This document shows, in pieces, positions 8,072 to 16,126 of a stretch of DNA of 64,000 nucleotides (positions are counted from its first letter, which is position 1; each line of letters starts with the position of its first letter). The stretch is from DASYPQ01 sp041488095. Its GTDB lineage: Bacteria; Planctomycetota; UBA1135; GCA-002686595. The notes under the pieces are model-generated. The model was not told where the DNA came from. It saw only the letters and a list, made by a program, of their open reading frames with translations, and did no database searches. A program made the translations under genes and the position numbers. Where the stretch lies: assembly GCA_041488095.1 (NCBI GenBank), contig JBGPOP010000002.1, positions 62,001 to 126,000 of the forward strand. Reading direction: 5' to 3'.

Positions 8072-10231
8072 ATGCGACCCATGGCCCGACGCGCCCCCGA
8101 CGCGATCGAATCCGCGGAGAGCCGGGGCCCGGGCGTCCCGGCCGCGTGGCCTTGGATCCTGGCGCTGCTCCTGCTCGTGTTCGGCGCGTTCGCGCCTGCG
8201 CTCAGGGCGGAGTTCGTGAGCTGGGACGACGAGCAGAACGTCACGTCCAACCACGAATTTCGCGGGCTGGACGCCGAGCACGTGCGGTGGATGTTCACCA
8301 CCGATCACATGGGGCCCTACCAGCCCCTGGCCTGGCTCTCCCTCGCCGTCGATCACGCGATCTGGGGGCTGTCGGGCCCCGACGACTTCCCGGAGGCCCC
8401 GCGCTACCACCTCACCAGCGTCGCGATCCACGCGCTCGCGACGCTGTTCTTCTTCGCCCTCGCGCGCAGGCTGCTCTCGATCGTGTTCGCCCGTCCGCCG
8501 AACGAGCTCGGGTTCGCGGCCTTCGTCGCCGCCGCGTTCTTCGCGATCCATCCGCTGCGCGTCGAATCGGTCGCGTGGATCACCGAGCGCCGCGACGTGC
8601 TGTGCGGGCTGTTCTACGTTCTCGCGGCGTGGTCGTGGCTGGGTTTCGCGACCCTGCGCAAGGGACGCGAATCCGGCACGTTGCAGCTCGCCGTCGTCGC
8701 GGGCGCATCGATCGGAGCGCTCGCGCTCTCGTGGGCCGCCATCGATCTCTCCAGCCCGCGGTGGCTGGCCCTGCGCCCGGGGGGGAGCTGGATGCTCGCG
8801 CTCGCCGGGGCGATCCTCCTCCTGGGAGCGTACGTCGCGGCCGGCCGGTCGAGTCGCCGGTTCGGCGCCTACGGGCTCGTGATGGCGCTGTTCCTGTGCG
8901 CGCTGCTCTCGAAGGGCCTCGCGATGGTGCTGCCCGCGGTGCTGCTCGTGCTCGACGTGTGGCCCCTGCGCCGCGCACGCGATGGGCGATCGATCGTCGC
9001 CGCGGCAGTCGAGAAGATGCCGCTCGTCGCCCTTTCGGTCGTGTTCGCGCGCATCGCGATCTGGGGCCAGGCCTCGATCCCGGGATTGATGGCGCCCTGG
9101 AAGCAGTACACGTTCGGCGAGCGCACGCTCCAGGCGTTCTACGGACTCGCGTTCTACCTGCGCAAGACGCTCGTGCCGGTCGGGCTCTCGCCGATCTACG
9201 AGCTGCCGAGGACGTTGAGCCTCGCCGAGCCGCGGTTCTTCCTCTCGATCGCGGCGGTCGCTGCGATCACCGCGATCGTGTTCGCGTCGAGGCAGCGCGC
9301 CCCGGCCTGGCTCGCCGCGTGGACCGCGTACGGACTCGCGATCGCGCCGGTGCTCGGCTACAGCCAGGCCGGTCCGCAGATCGCGGCCGATCGATACAGC
9401 TACCTCGCGTGCCTGCCGTTCGCCTTGATCGCAGGCGCCGCGGTGATCCGATGGCGCAGCGCGACCACCTCGATCCTCTCGGTCGCGGCGCTCGCGCTGC
9501 TGGCTTCCTTGACCTTCGCGCAGAGCCGCGTCTGGAAGAGCTCGAAGACGCTGTGGGAGCACGCCAGCGCGCTCGACCCGACCGTCGCGATGGCGCATCT
9601 CAACCTCGGTCACGTCAGCGTGCGGGAGGCGGAGCACGCCGGCGATGTGCGGCTTCGCGAGGCAGCGCTCGACGAGGCGCAGCGCATCTTCGAGCGGGGG
9701 TTCGAGGCGCACGAACATCCGCTGTTCCAGGCCGGCATCGCCCTCGTCCACCAGCGCCGCTGGGAGATCGACCCGAAGAACCGCGGGGGTGAGGCCGCCC
9801 TCTCGCTCGAGTTCGCCCAGCGCGCGCTCGACCTGGCCGTGAAGCGGAACGAGGTCACGCCCGAGTACCACCTGAACCTCGGAAGCGCTCTCTCCAACGC
9901 CCAGCGCACCGACGAGGCGATCGCGGAGCTCGAGCTCTTCGTGCGCGAGGAGCCTCACTCGTTCATGGGCCGATTCGGCCTCGGGTTCGCGCTGGTGCGG
10001 GCGAAGCGCTTCGAGGCGGCGGCGCGGAACCTCGAGCTCGCCGTCGAGCTCGAGCCGAGCTTCGTCAACGCCTGGGGCAATCTGGGCTTCGCCTACGAGG
10101 GTCTGGGACAGAGGGACAAGGCGATCGAGGTCTACCGGCGCGTGCTCGTTCTCTCGCCGGGACACCCCACGGCGACCGCGCGCTTGAAGATCCTGACGAT
10201 GAAGGTGAGGGTCGAAGCCGAGACGAAGTGA
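8072..10231 (+). CDS. TMTC-like GT-C glycosyltransferase with TPR tail
   Basis: This 719-residue polytopic membrane protein has about 10-12 hydrophobic segments (residues about 25-480) followed by four or five TPR motifs (about 500-710, e.g. NAWGNLGFAYEGLGQRDKAI). The first large loop begins FVSWDDEQNV, with the acidic pair expected at the metal/lipid-phosphate site of GT-C enzymes. The loop also contains YQPLAWLSLAVDHAIWG, the layout of the TMTC/GT105 O-mannosyltransferase-like family. It probably transfers sugar from a polyprenyl-phosphate donor to exported proteins or glycans. A paralogue of the same architecture lies at 40463. ATG 8072 is followed by a second ATG at 8081; either could be used. 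Sugar and acceptor cannot be told. Confidence 0.72.
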   Translation: MRPMARRAPDAIESAESRGPGVPAAWPWILALLLLVFGAFAPALRAEFVSWDDEQNVTSNHEFRGLDAEHVRWMFTTDHMGPYQPLAWLSLAVDHAIWGLSGPDDFPEAPRYHLTSVAIHALATLFFFALARRLLSIVFARPPNELGFAAFVAAAFFAIHPLRVESVAWITERRDVLCGLFYVLAAWSWLGFATLRKGRESGTLQLAVVAGASIGALALSWAAIDLSSPRWLALRPGGSWMLALAGAILLLGAYVAAGRSSRRFGAYGLVMALFLCALLSKGLAMVLPAVLLVLDVWPLRRARDGRSIVAAAVEKMPLVALSVVFARIAIWGQASIPGLMAPWKQYTFGERTLQAFYGLAFYLRKTLVPVGLSPIYELPRTLSLAEPRFFLSIAAVAAITAIVFASRQRAPAWLAAWTAYGLAIAPVLGYSQAGPQIAADRYSYLACLPFALIAGAAVIRWRSATTSILSVAALALLASLTFAQSRVWKSSKTLWEHASALDPTVAMAHLNLGHVSVREAEHAGDVRLREAALDEAQRIFERGFEAHEHPLFQAGIALVHQRRWEIDPKNRGGEAALSLEFAQRALDLAVKRNEVTPEYHLNLGSALSNAQRTDEAIAELELFVREEPHSFMGRFGLGFALVRAKRFEAAARNLELAVELEPSFVNAWGNLGFAYEGLGQRDKAIEVYRRVLVLSPGHPTATARLKILTMKVRVEAETK

Positions 10232-10389
10232 GCCAGGCCGATCGCCGGTCCACAGCCTCAGCGCGGATCCCCGTCGGGGGCCGGGTGGACCAGGCGCTCG
10301 GCGGGTTTCCGTCGGACTGCAGCCGATTCCGCCCAGGTCCGTCATTCTGCACTTGACCCGCCCCCCGCGGTCCGGAAAGCTCGCCCTCC

Positions 10390-11028
10390 ATGGAAGCAAC
10401 CGGGGGCGACACCACCGAAGGGGAGCTGGCGCTGGTGGACGACGTGGGCGACGAAGCAACCGAGGAGACCCCGGCGGAGCCCCGAGGCGAGCCCCTCAGC
10501 GACGACGAGCTCTTGAAAGCCGTGACGGCGCTGGTGTTCGCCTCGCCCGAGCCGATCTCGGAGAAACGCCTGGCCGCGCTGCTCGACCCGGGGCAGGAAG
10601 GCGCAGAGCTCCCGCGCGTCCGCGCGGCGCTCGAGGCCCTGAAGGCGCGCCTCTCGGCGAGCGGCCTGCCGCTCGAGCTGCGGTCGCTCGCCGGCGGCTG
10701 GCAGATCCTGACCGCCCCGGAGACTGGCCAGGTCGTCAAGCGACTCTTCCAGGAACGCAAGGCCGAGCGCATCTCGCCGGCCGCGCTCGAGACGCTCTCG
10801 ATCGTCGCCTACCGCCAGCCCGTCACGAAGGCCGAGATCGAGGCGATCCGCGGCGTGCAGGTCGGCCCGATCCTGCGCAGCCTCGTCGATCGCGGCCTGG
10901 TCAAGGTCACCGGGCGAGCCGATGTGCCCGGCCACCCGCTCCAGTACGCGACCACCAAGGCCTTCCTCGACCGCTTCGGGCTGGCCGGCCTCGACGACCT
11001 GCCGCGCGACTCCGAGCTGGCGCGCTGA
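10390..11028 (+). CDS. scpB: Segregation and condensation protein B
   Basis: The 212-residue protein matches ScpB over most of its length: LLKAVTALVFASPEPISEKR begins the first winged helix and RSLAGGWQILTAPE its wing. ALETLSIVAYRQPVTKAEIE followed by RGVQVGPILRSLVDRGLVK is the signature of the second winged helix. An acidic N-terminal tail of about 35 residues precedes it. ScpB forms the kleisin-associated subunit of the SMC-ScpA-ScpB condensin that organises and separates chromosomes in the cytoplasm. scpA is not in this window. The gene stands between two membrane/envelope genes, each with its own spacing, so it may be monocistronic. Length is normal for the family. Confidence 0.93.
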   Translation: MEATGGDTTEGELALVDDVGDEATEETPAEPRGEPLSDDELLKAVTALVFASPEPISEKRLAALLDPGQEGAELPRVRAALEALKARLSASGLPLELRSLAGGWQILTAPETGQVVKRLFQERKAERISPAALETLSIVAYRQPVTKAEIEAIRGVQVGPILRSLVDRGLVKVTGRADVPGHPLQYATTKAFLDRFGLAGLDDLPRDSELAR

Positions 11029-11038
11029 GGGGAGCGCG

Positions 11039-11068
11039 TTGCGCTCCGCGCGTGCGGGGCCGTAGACT
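11039..11068 (+). promoter_or_regulatory. Predicted sigma70-like promoter (TTGCGC - 18 nt - TAGACT)
   Basis: A TTGCGC (11039-11044) and a TAGACT (11063-11068) lie upstream of the ATG at 11093. The same TAGACT hexamer precedes several other genes in the window. Prediction from sequence only. Confidence 0.4.
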
Positions 11069-11092
11069 GCTGCGCTCTTCGAGCACCCTCCC

Positions 11093-12946
11093 ATGTCCAA
11101 AGCCTCCCGCAGCACGAATCCCGCCGTCCCCGAGACTCCCGCCAAAGGCGAGCACGAGGGCGACGTCATCGTCGTCCCCAAGGGCAGCAGCCGCGCCCGG
11201 TTCATCATGACCGCGCTGCTCGCGATGTTGGTGCTGACCACCTTCACGGTCAGCGGCGAGGTCATCGACGTCCTGACCGGACGCAACCGCGCGAAGAACG
11301 CCTACATGACCTGGAGGCGCTCCAACGGGCAGGTGGAGGACATCAAGGCCAGCGATTTCCTGATCATCAAGCAGAACCTGTCCAAGGTCCAGGCGCTGCT
11401 CTCCGGTGGCCGGACCTCGCGCGACCACGACGACTCGCAAACGGCTCGCCACATCCTGGCCGACCAGCTCGCTCAGGAAGCCGGCATCGATGTCACCGAC
11501 GCGGAGATGGCGAAGACCATCCTGGCCATCTTCGGTTCGCCCGACATGTACAAGCGGCGTCTCGCCGACTACCGGACGAGCGCCCTGGAGTTCGAGCAGA
11601 CGCTGCGCTCGATGCTGCGCGTACGGCGCTACGAGATGCTCCTCGCCCAGAGCTTCACCACGCCCGACCCGAAGGACGTGGAGAAGCAATGGAAGGAGTC
11701 CCACCAGGAATATTCGCTCGACACGATCGAGCTGCCGACCGAGCGTTTTGCCGCTGAGGCCGCGGCCGCCTGCCCTGCGGGCGACGAGCTGAAGGGCTGG
11801 TTCGATGGACTCTCCGAGACGGAGAAGAGCACCTTCCGCCTGCAGCTCGAGGCCAAGACCTCGGCCGAGTTCAGCTGGTTCCTGCTGGAGCATGCCAGCA
11901 GCCCTGAGCGGCTCCTGGCCAAGTACCCTCGCCCCGAGACGGAGAACGCCGACGACGTGGCCAGGACCTGGTACGAGGCGAACAAGAACCTCCTCTACCG
12001 CAAGCCCGGCCTGCCGCCCGGGAAGACTCCCGCTGCCGACGACTACCTGCCTTTCGACGAGGTCAAGGACCGCGCCCGCGCGGAGGGCATCGTGAACCAG
12101 TCGATGCTCGACTGGTTGAACGGCATGAAGCTGCGCGAGGAGAAGGGGGAGAAGATCATCCTGCAGCAGGAGGGCTCCGAAATGGGCCTGGCCTACCGGC
12201 AGGAGGTCACCCCCCACACGCGGGCCGAGTGGGCGGGGGCCATGATGGCTTGGAGCGGCAAGGGCGCCGTCGAGTCGATGTTCGACCCTGCGAGCGGGGT
12301 CGGCAAGATCCTCCCCGACGTGAACGTCGACCCCAAGGGCCTGTTCGTCGGCCGGCTGCTCGACAGGCAGGAAAGCCGCATGCCTGCCTTCGAGGAGGTC
12401 CGGGACAAGGTCCGCGACGGCTGGATCAAGAAGAAGAAGGGCGAGCTCGCGCTGGCGAAGCTCGAGGAGCTGCGCGCGAAGTTCTCGACCGGGCCGGATC
12501 CGGCCGACGCCACCAGCCAACTCTCGGTCGAGGCCGATGCCGCGAAGTTCCAGGGCGCGGCCCAGGAGCTCGGCCTGGAGCTCAAGGCCCAGGACTGGTT
12601 CGACGCCACCGCGCGGGTGAAGCCCGGCTCGGCGACTCCCTTCTCCCAGTTCCTGCGCCGCGCCGCGGGCCGGTACGGCTCCACGGTCGGCGCGATCGCC
12701 AAGCCGGAGATGTCCGCCGACCATGCGACGGCGTGGCTCGCGCGCGTCGCGGGCAAGCGCGATCCCGATCCCGCCCGGATGACACCGCTGGAGTACCAGA
12801 CGGTGACCCAGATGGCGTCCTACGAATCGCGCAACGAGTTCATCCAGAACAACTTCCTCTCGGACGAGTTCCTCAAGGAGCACTACGGGCTCGAGCTCGA
12901 GGCCTGGCGCCGCGAGGACGCGGAGAAGAGCACGGGAAAGAAGTAG
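11093..12946 (+). CDS. Membrane-anchored SurA/PpiD-like folding factor
   Basis: This 617-residue protein has a charged cytoplasmic N-terminus and one transmembrane segment (residues about 38-56, FIMTALLAMLVLTTFTVSG). A long hydrophilic, mostly helical periplasmic part follows. The stretch ARHILADQLAQEAGIDVTDA then FEQTLRSMLRVRRYEMLLAQ is the SurA_N/PpiD chaperone pattern. I could not find a convincing parvulin domain further on, although the C-terminal halves (about 185-400 and 400-600) have PpiD-like spacing. PpiD-type proteins hold unfolded polypeptides at the Sec exit site. The role is inferred from architecture. A TAGACT -10-like box sits 24 nt before the start. It ends 10 nt before the convergent histidine-kinase gene. 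Confidence 0.62.
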   Translation: MSKASRSTNPAVPETPAKGEHEGDVIVVPKGSSRARFIMTALLAMLVLTTFTVSGEVIDVLTGRNRAKNAYMTWRRSNGQVEDIKASDFLIIKQNLSKVQALLSGGRTSRDHDDSQTARHILADQLAQEAGIDVTDAEMAKTILAIFGSPDMYKRRLADYRTSALEFEQTLRSMLRVRRYEMLLAQSFTTPDPKDVEKQWKESHQEYSLDTIELPTERFAAEAAAACPAGDELKGWFDGLSETEKSTFRLQLEAKTSAEFSWFLLEHASSPERLLAKYPRPETENADDVARTWYEANKNLLYRKPGLPPGKTPAADDYLPFDEVKDRARAEGIVNQSMLDWLNGMKLREEKGEKIILQQEGSEMGLAYRQEVTPHTRAEWAGAMMAWSGKGAVESMFDPASGVGKILPDVNVDPKGLFVGRLLDRQESRMPAFEEVRDKVRDGWIKKKKGELALAKLEELRAKFSTGPDPADATSQLSVEADAAKFQGAAQELGLELKAQDWFDATARVKPGSATPFSQFLRRAAGRYGSTVGAIAKPEMSADHATAWLARVAGKRDPDPARMTPLEYQTVTQMASYESRNEFIQNNFLSDEFLKEHYGLELEAWRREDAEKSTGKK

Positions 12947-12956
12947 CGCCTCGGCT

Positions 12957-14843
12957 TCAGGAAGCCTGGGTCAGCCGTTCCTCGCCGCCCGCGCGCCGGA
13001 ACGTCACCCGGAACACCGTTCCTCCGCCCTCGCGATCCAGGGCCTGAATCCTCGCGCCCATCGCGCGGCAGTGCAACGCCACGAGGTGCAGTCCCAGACC
13101 CGTGCCTTTCGAAGTGCGCGTGGTCTCGTTGCCGACGCGGTAGAACGCGTCGAAGATGTGCGCGTGCTCCTCGCGCGGGATCCCGGGGCCGCGGTCGCGC
13201 ACCTCCAGCGCGGGCTCGCCGTCGACCCGCAGCGTCACGACGCGGATGGGCTCGGCGCCCGGAACGTCCTCGCGCACCGGAGCGTACTTGCGCGCGTTCT
13301 CGACCAGGTTCGTCACGATCGAGCGCACGCCGTCGGGGACGATCAACGTCTCGGGCAGGTCCGGCGCAAGGTCGAACACCACGTCCCGCGCCGGCTGCTC
13401 GGTGCCCGTGCCCAGAAGCGCGGGGCCGAGGCCCTCGACGATCTCGTTCAGGTCCCCGGGCTCGGGCCGCGCGTCGCCCGTCGAGAGGCGGCTCTTCTCG
13501 AGCACGCGCTCGACCAGCGTCTCGAGGCGGTCGGTCTCGCGCACGATCCGGCGGTAGTACTCCTGCCGCTTGGAGTCGTCCTTCACCCAGCCGTCCTGCA
13601 GCATCTCTCCGTGCATCCGGATCGCGGAGAGCGGCGTGCGCAGCTCGTGCGTGACGGCGGCGACGAAGTTCTCGGTGCGCTGCGCGGCCTCCAGGTCGCG
13701 GCGGACGCTGCGCAGGAGCAGCGCGAGCCCGGTTCCGAGGGAGAACACGAGCATGGCCGCGAGGCCGAGGAAGTGCAGCGTCTGCGAGCGGAAGCGCGCC
13801 TCCAGGTCGCCGGTGTCGACCATCACCCGCATCCGGCCGAAATTCTCGTCCTCGGGTGCATAGGTCTCCAAGCCGAGCTCCTTGACCGGCCGGATCTCGG
13901 CCCCGACCGCGCCGGCCTGGTGCTTCGAGCGACCGCCCAGGAGCTGCGCGCCGGACGGCCCCGTGCCGGCGGCGACGAACTCCTGGGACGGGTCGAGGAC
14001 CTGGTTCGCGAGCGTCGCGGGCAGCCTCGCGAACAGCCAGTCGGGGTCGATGAAGAAGCCCTGGACCTGGTGCATGCCCCAGGCCAGGTTCTCGAAGCAG
14101 GACGGCATGCCGCGCAGGCGCTTGTTCGACTCGATGATCACGCGCCGCGAGGCGACGACGCGCGGGGTGCCGTCCTCCTCGCGGTAGAAGCGCAGGTGGA
14201 ACGAGAAGACCTGGACGTCCTGGCTTTCGTCCTGCAGTTCCTTCAGCGCGTGCAGCTCGCTGCGCATGCAATCGATGTCCTGTTCCTGGCTGGCGTTGAC
14301 GGCCGCGACCGGCAGGGGCAGGAGATCGACGCGCACGGCGCCGAGCCGCGCGATGCGGCTGAACCAGTTCTCTCCCCGGTCGTGGAGCGCCAGAGCGACC
14401 GTCGCGCTCTCCAGCGCCGCGTGCCGATCGGGCCAGGCCGGATCGCGGTCGCGACCGCCGGCGAAGATTTCGGTGTCCGGCACGCCGCGGCTGCCGAAGG
14501 AGTAGGTGAACCAGGCCTGGATCCCTTCCGGCGCCGGGCCGGTCGCGAGCGGCGAGGGCACGAAAGCCAGGTCCGAACCGATGGTCCCGGGCGGGAAGTA
14601 GGACTTCTTGTAGTGGTAGAAGGGTCGCAGGCCCTCGCGGTCCACGAGGTCGCGCACGCGGTGCTCGAGCGCGTCCAGGAGCCGCCGCGCGGCGTCGGCC
14701 GTGTCGCCCGGCGCGGCCGCCATCAGGGTCTGGTGGTCTTCCTCGAGCTGGCGCCACAGCAGCCCGCCGAGCACGGCGGTCGGCAGCACCAGGAGCACGC
14801 CGTACAAGACCAGAGCGGATCGTCGAGTGACTAGCTGAACCAA
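12957..14843 (-). CDS. Two-component sensor histidine kinase
   Basis: The 628-residue kinase has a first membrane helix (residues about 12-30), a large extracytoplasmic sensor region (about 35-345) and a second helix (LHFLGLAAMLVFSLGTGLAL). The HisKA dimerisation box is FVAAVTHELRTPLSAIRMHG, with the phospho-accepting His near residue 398. The HATPase domain has an N box (IVTNLVENARKYAP), G1 (VRDRGPGIP), an F box and G2 (KGTGLGLHLV). All catalytic motifs are intact. The start is taken as a TTG at 14843 that overlaps the end of the response-regulator gene by 13 nt, because no ATG or GTG lies before the first membrane helix; an AAGGG precedes it. The signal sensed is unknown; the input domain is not one I recognise. 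Confidence 0.88.
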   Translation of the reverse strand: MVQLVTRRSALVLYGVLLVLPTAVLGGLLWRQLEEDHQTLMAAAPGDTADAARRLLDALEHRVRDLVDREGLRPFYHYKKSYFPPGTIGSDLAFVPSPLATGPAPEGIQAWFTYSFGSRGVPDTEIFAGGRDRDPAWPDRHAALESATVALALHDRGENWFSRIARLGAVRVDLLPLPVAAVNASQEQDIDCMRSELHALKELQDESQDVQVFSFHLRFYREEDGTPRVVASRRVIIESNKRLRGMPSCFENLAWGMHQVQGFFIDPDWLFARLPATLANQVLDPSQEFVAAGTGPSGAQLLGGRSKHQAGAVGAEIRPVKELGLETYAPEDENFGRMRVMVDTGDLEARFRSQTLHFLGLAAMLVFSLGTGLALLLRSVRRDLEAAQRTENFVAAVTHELRTPLSAIRMHGEMLQDGWVKDDSKRQEYYRRIVRETDRLETLVERVLEKSRLSTGDARPEPGDLNEIVEGLGPALLGTGTEQPARDVVFDLAPDLPETLIVPDGVRSIVTNLVENARKYAPVREDVPGAEPIRVVTLRVDGEPALEVRDRGPGIPREEHAHIFDAFYRVGNETTRTSKGTGLGLHLVALHCRAMGARIQALDREGGGTVFRVTFRRAGGEERLTQAS

Positions 14844-15559
14844 CGGTAGCCCTTGCCGCGCACCGTCTGGATCAAGGAGGGTCTCGCGGGATCCGGCTCG
14901 ACCTTCCGCCGCAGGCCGACGATGTGGATGTCGACCGTGCGGGTCTCGACGTTGGCGCTCTTGTAGTGCCACACGTCGAGGAGGAGGTCGTCGCGCGTGA
15001 CCACGCGCTCGCGGTTCTGGATCAGGTAGGCCAGGATGTCGCCTTCGCGCGGCGTCAGCGCGGACACCTGGCCGTCGCGGTGCACCTCGAGGCGCGAGAG
15101 ATCCACGCGGATCCCGGCCGGCAGCTCGAGCACCTCCGGGCGCCTGCCGGAGTGCCGCTCCATGCTGCGGAACTGGGACTCGATCCGCGCCAGGAACTCG
15201 CCTGGCGAGAAGGGCTTCTTGATGTAGTCGTCGGCCTCGAGCTGGAAGCCGCGCTGCAGGTCCTCGTCCTTGACGAGCGCGGTCAGAATCACGACCCGGA
15301 CCTTGTCGCCGTCCTTGCGCAGCGCCGACAGGATCTCGAGGCCGCCCATCCCGGGCAGCATCAGGTCGAGCACGACGAGGTCGGGCTTCTCCTCGCGGAT
15401 GCGGACGAGCGCCGCTCTGCCTTCGCCGACGAGGTCGACGCGATAACCCGCGTGCTCAAGTATGTCCTTGACGCCGAGCGCGATGCTCTCCTCGTCCTCG
15501 ACCACAAGAATGCGCTTGACCTGGGTTTCTTTGCGGGCGGTCGGTTGGGTCGTGCTCAT
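14831..15559 (-). CDS. OmpR/PhoB-family response regulator
   Basis: This is a 242-residue regulator. The receiver domain (about 15-130) has the acidic pocket VVEDEE, the phosphorylation site D65 in VVLDLMLPG, the switch Thr (ILTALVKDED) and the conserved Lys in IKKPFSP. The C-terminal winged-helix DNA-binding domain (about 145-240) has LTPREGDILAYLIQNRERVV and ends TVRGKGYRWFS, typical of the OmpR/PhoB family. It is co-transcribed with the overlapping histidine kinase that follows it, so the two are a cognate pair. ATG 15559 gives the normal family length; an upstream in-frame ATG at 15658 would add 33 low-complexity residues and is less likely. Target genes are not evident. Confidence 0.92.
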   Translation of the reverse strand: MSTTQPTARKETQVKRILVVEDEESIALGVKDILEHAGYRVDLVGEGRAALVRIREEKPDLVVLDLMLPGMGGLEILSALRKDGDKVRVVILTALVKDEDLQRGFQLEADDYIKKPFSPGEFLARIESQFRSMERHSGRRPEVLELPAGIRVDLSRLEVHRDGQVSALTPREGDILAYLIQNRERVVTRDDLLLDVWHYKSANVETRTVDIHIVGLRRKVEPDPARPSLIQTVRGKGYRWFS

Positions 15560-15683
15560 GATCGGATGGGTGGGGTGGGGGAGGACCCCACCATTACGTC
15601 GCATCGGGCGCGGGGGAGAAGACAGCTCGAGGGAAAAGCCCTCCAGCTGGATCGCCATTCTATCGACGCGGTGGGCCCCGGCC

Positions 15684-16100
15684 CTACGCGACGGAAGCGG
15701 ACCCTTTCCTCCTCCGAACGAACCAGACAGCCGAAAGCGCGACCGCGCCGGCCGCGTAGACGAGATCGAGCGCGTCCGGCTGCCGGCGCGACCAGAAGGC
15801 GGCCGCGAGGAGCGCCAGCAGCACCAGCGCCCCGCGATCGCGCCGTTCGACGACGGTCAGGCCGACGACCGTGGCGAGCGCGATCATTCCGCCGACCATT
15901 GCGAGGAACGCCAGCGCGCGCCCGGGTGGAGAGGAGGCGAAGCTCCGGGTGCTCGCCGAAGCGGCGTTCTGCATCGACCGCAGCGTCCGCCCCAGGCCGA
16001 GCATCGCGACCAGCGCGAGGTGTCCGCCGTAAACGAGGTCGCGCCGTCGTCGGCTCGCGATCCCGACCTCGCCTCCGCCGCCGCCCGCCATCGGCCCCAT
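15684..16100 (-). CDS. Small polytopic membrane protein, unknown function
   Basis: A 138-residue protein with a Gly-rich N-terminus (MGPMAGGGGGEVG) and probably four hydrophobic segments: GGHLALVAMLGLGR, ALAFLAMVGGMIALATVVGL, GALVLLALLAAAFW and LVYAAGAVALSAVWFVRR. It ends in a basic tail. I do not recognise a family. It lies 26 nt after the start of the O-antigen-ligase-like gene's stop on the same strand, and upstream of the two-component genes, so it may be part of the ribH-to-kinase transcript. ATG 16100 and ATG 16091 are both possible starts. Confidence 0.6.
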   Translation of the reverse strand: MGPMAGGGGGEVGIASRRRRDLVYGGHLALVAMLGLGRTLRSMQNAASASTRSFASSPPGRALAFLAMVGGMIALATVVGLTVVERRDRGALVLLALLAAAFWSRRQPDALDLVYAAGAVALSAVWFVRRRKGSASVA

Positions 16101-16126
16101 TCCTACCAGAAGACCCGCGCGGACCT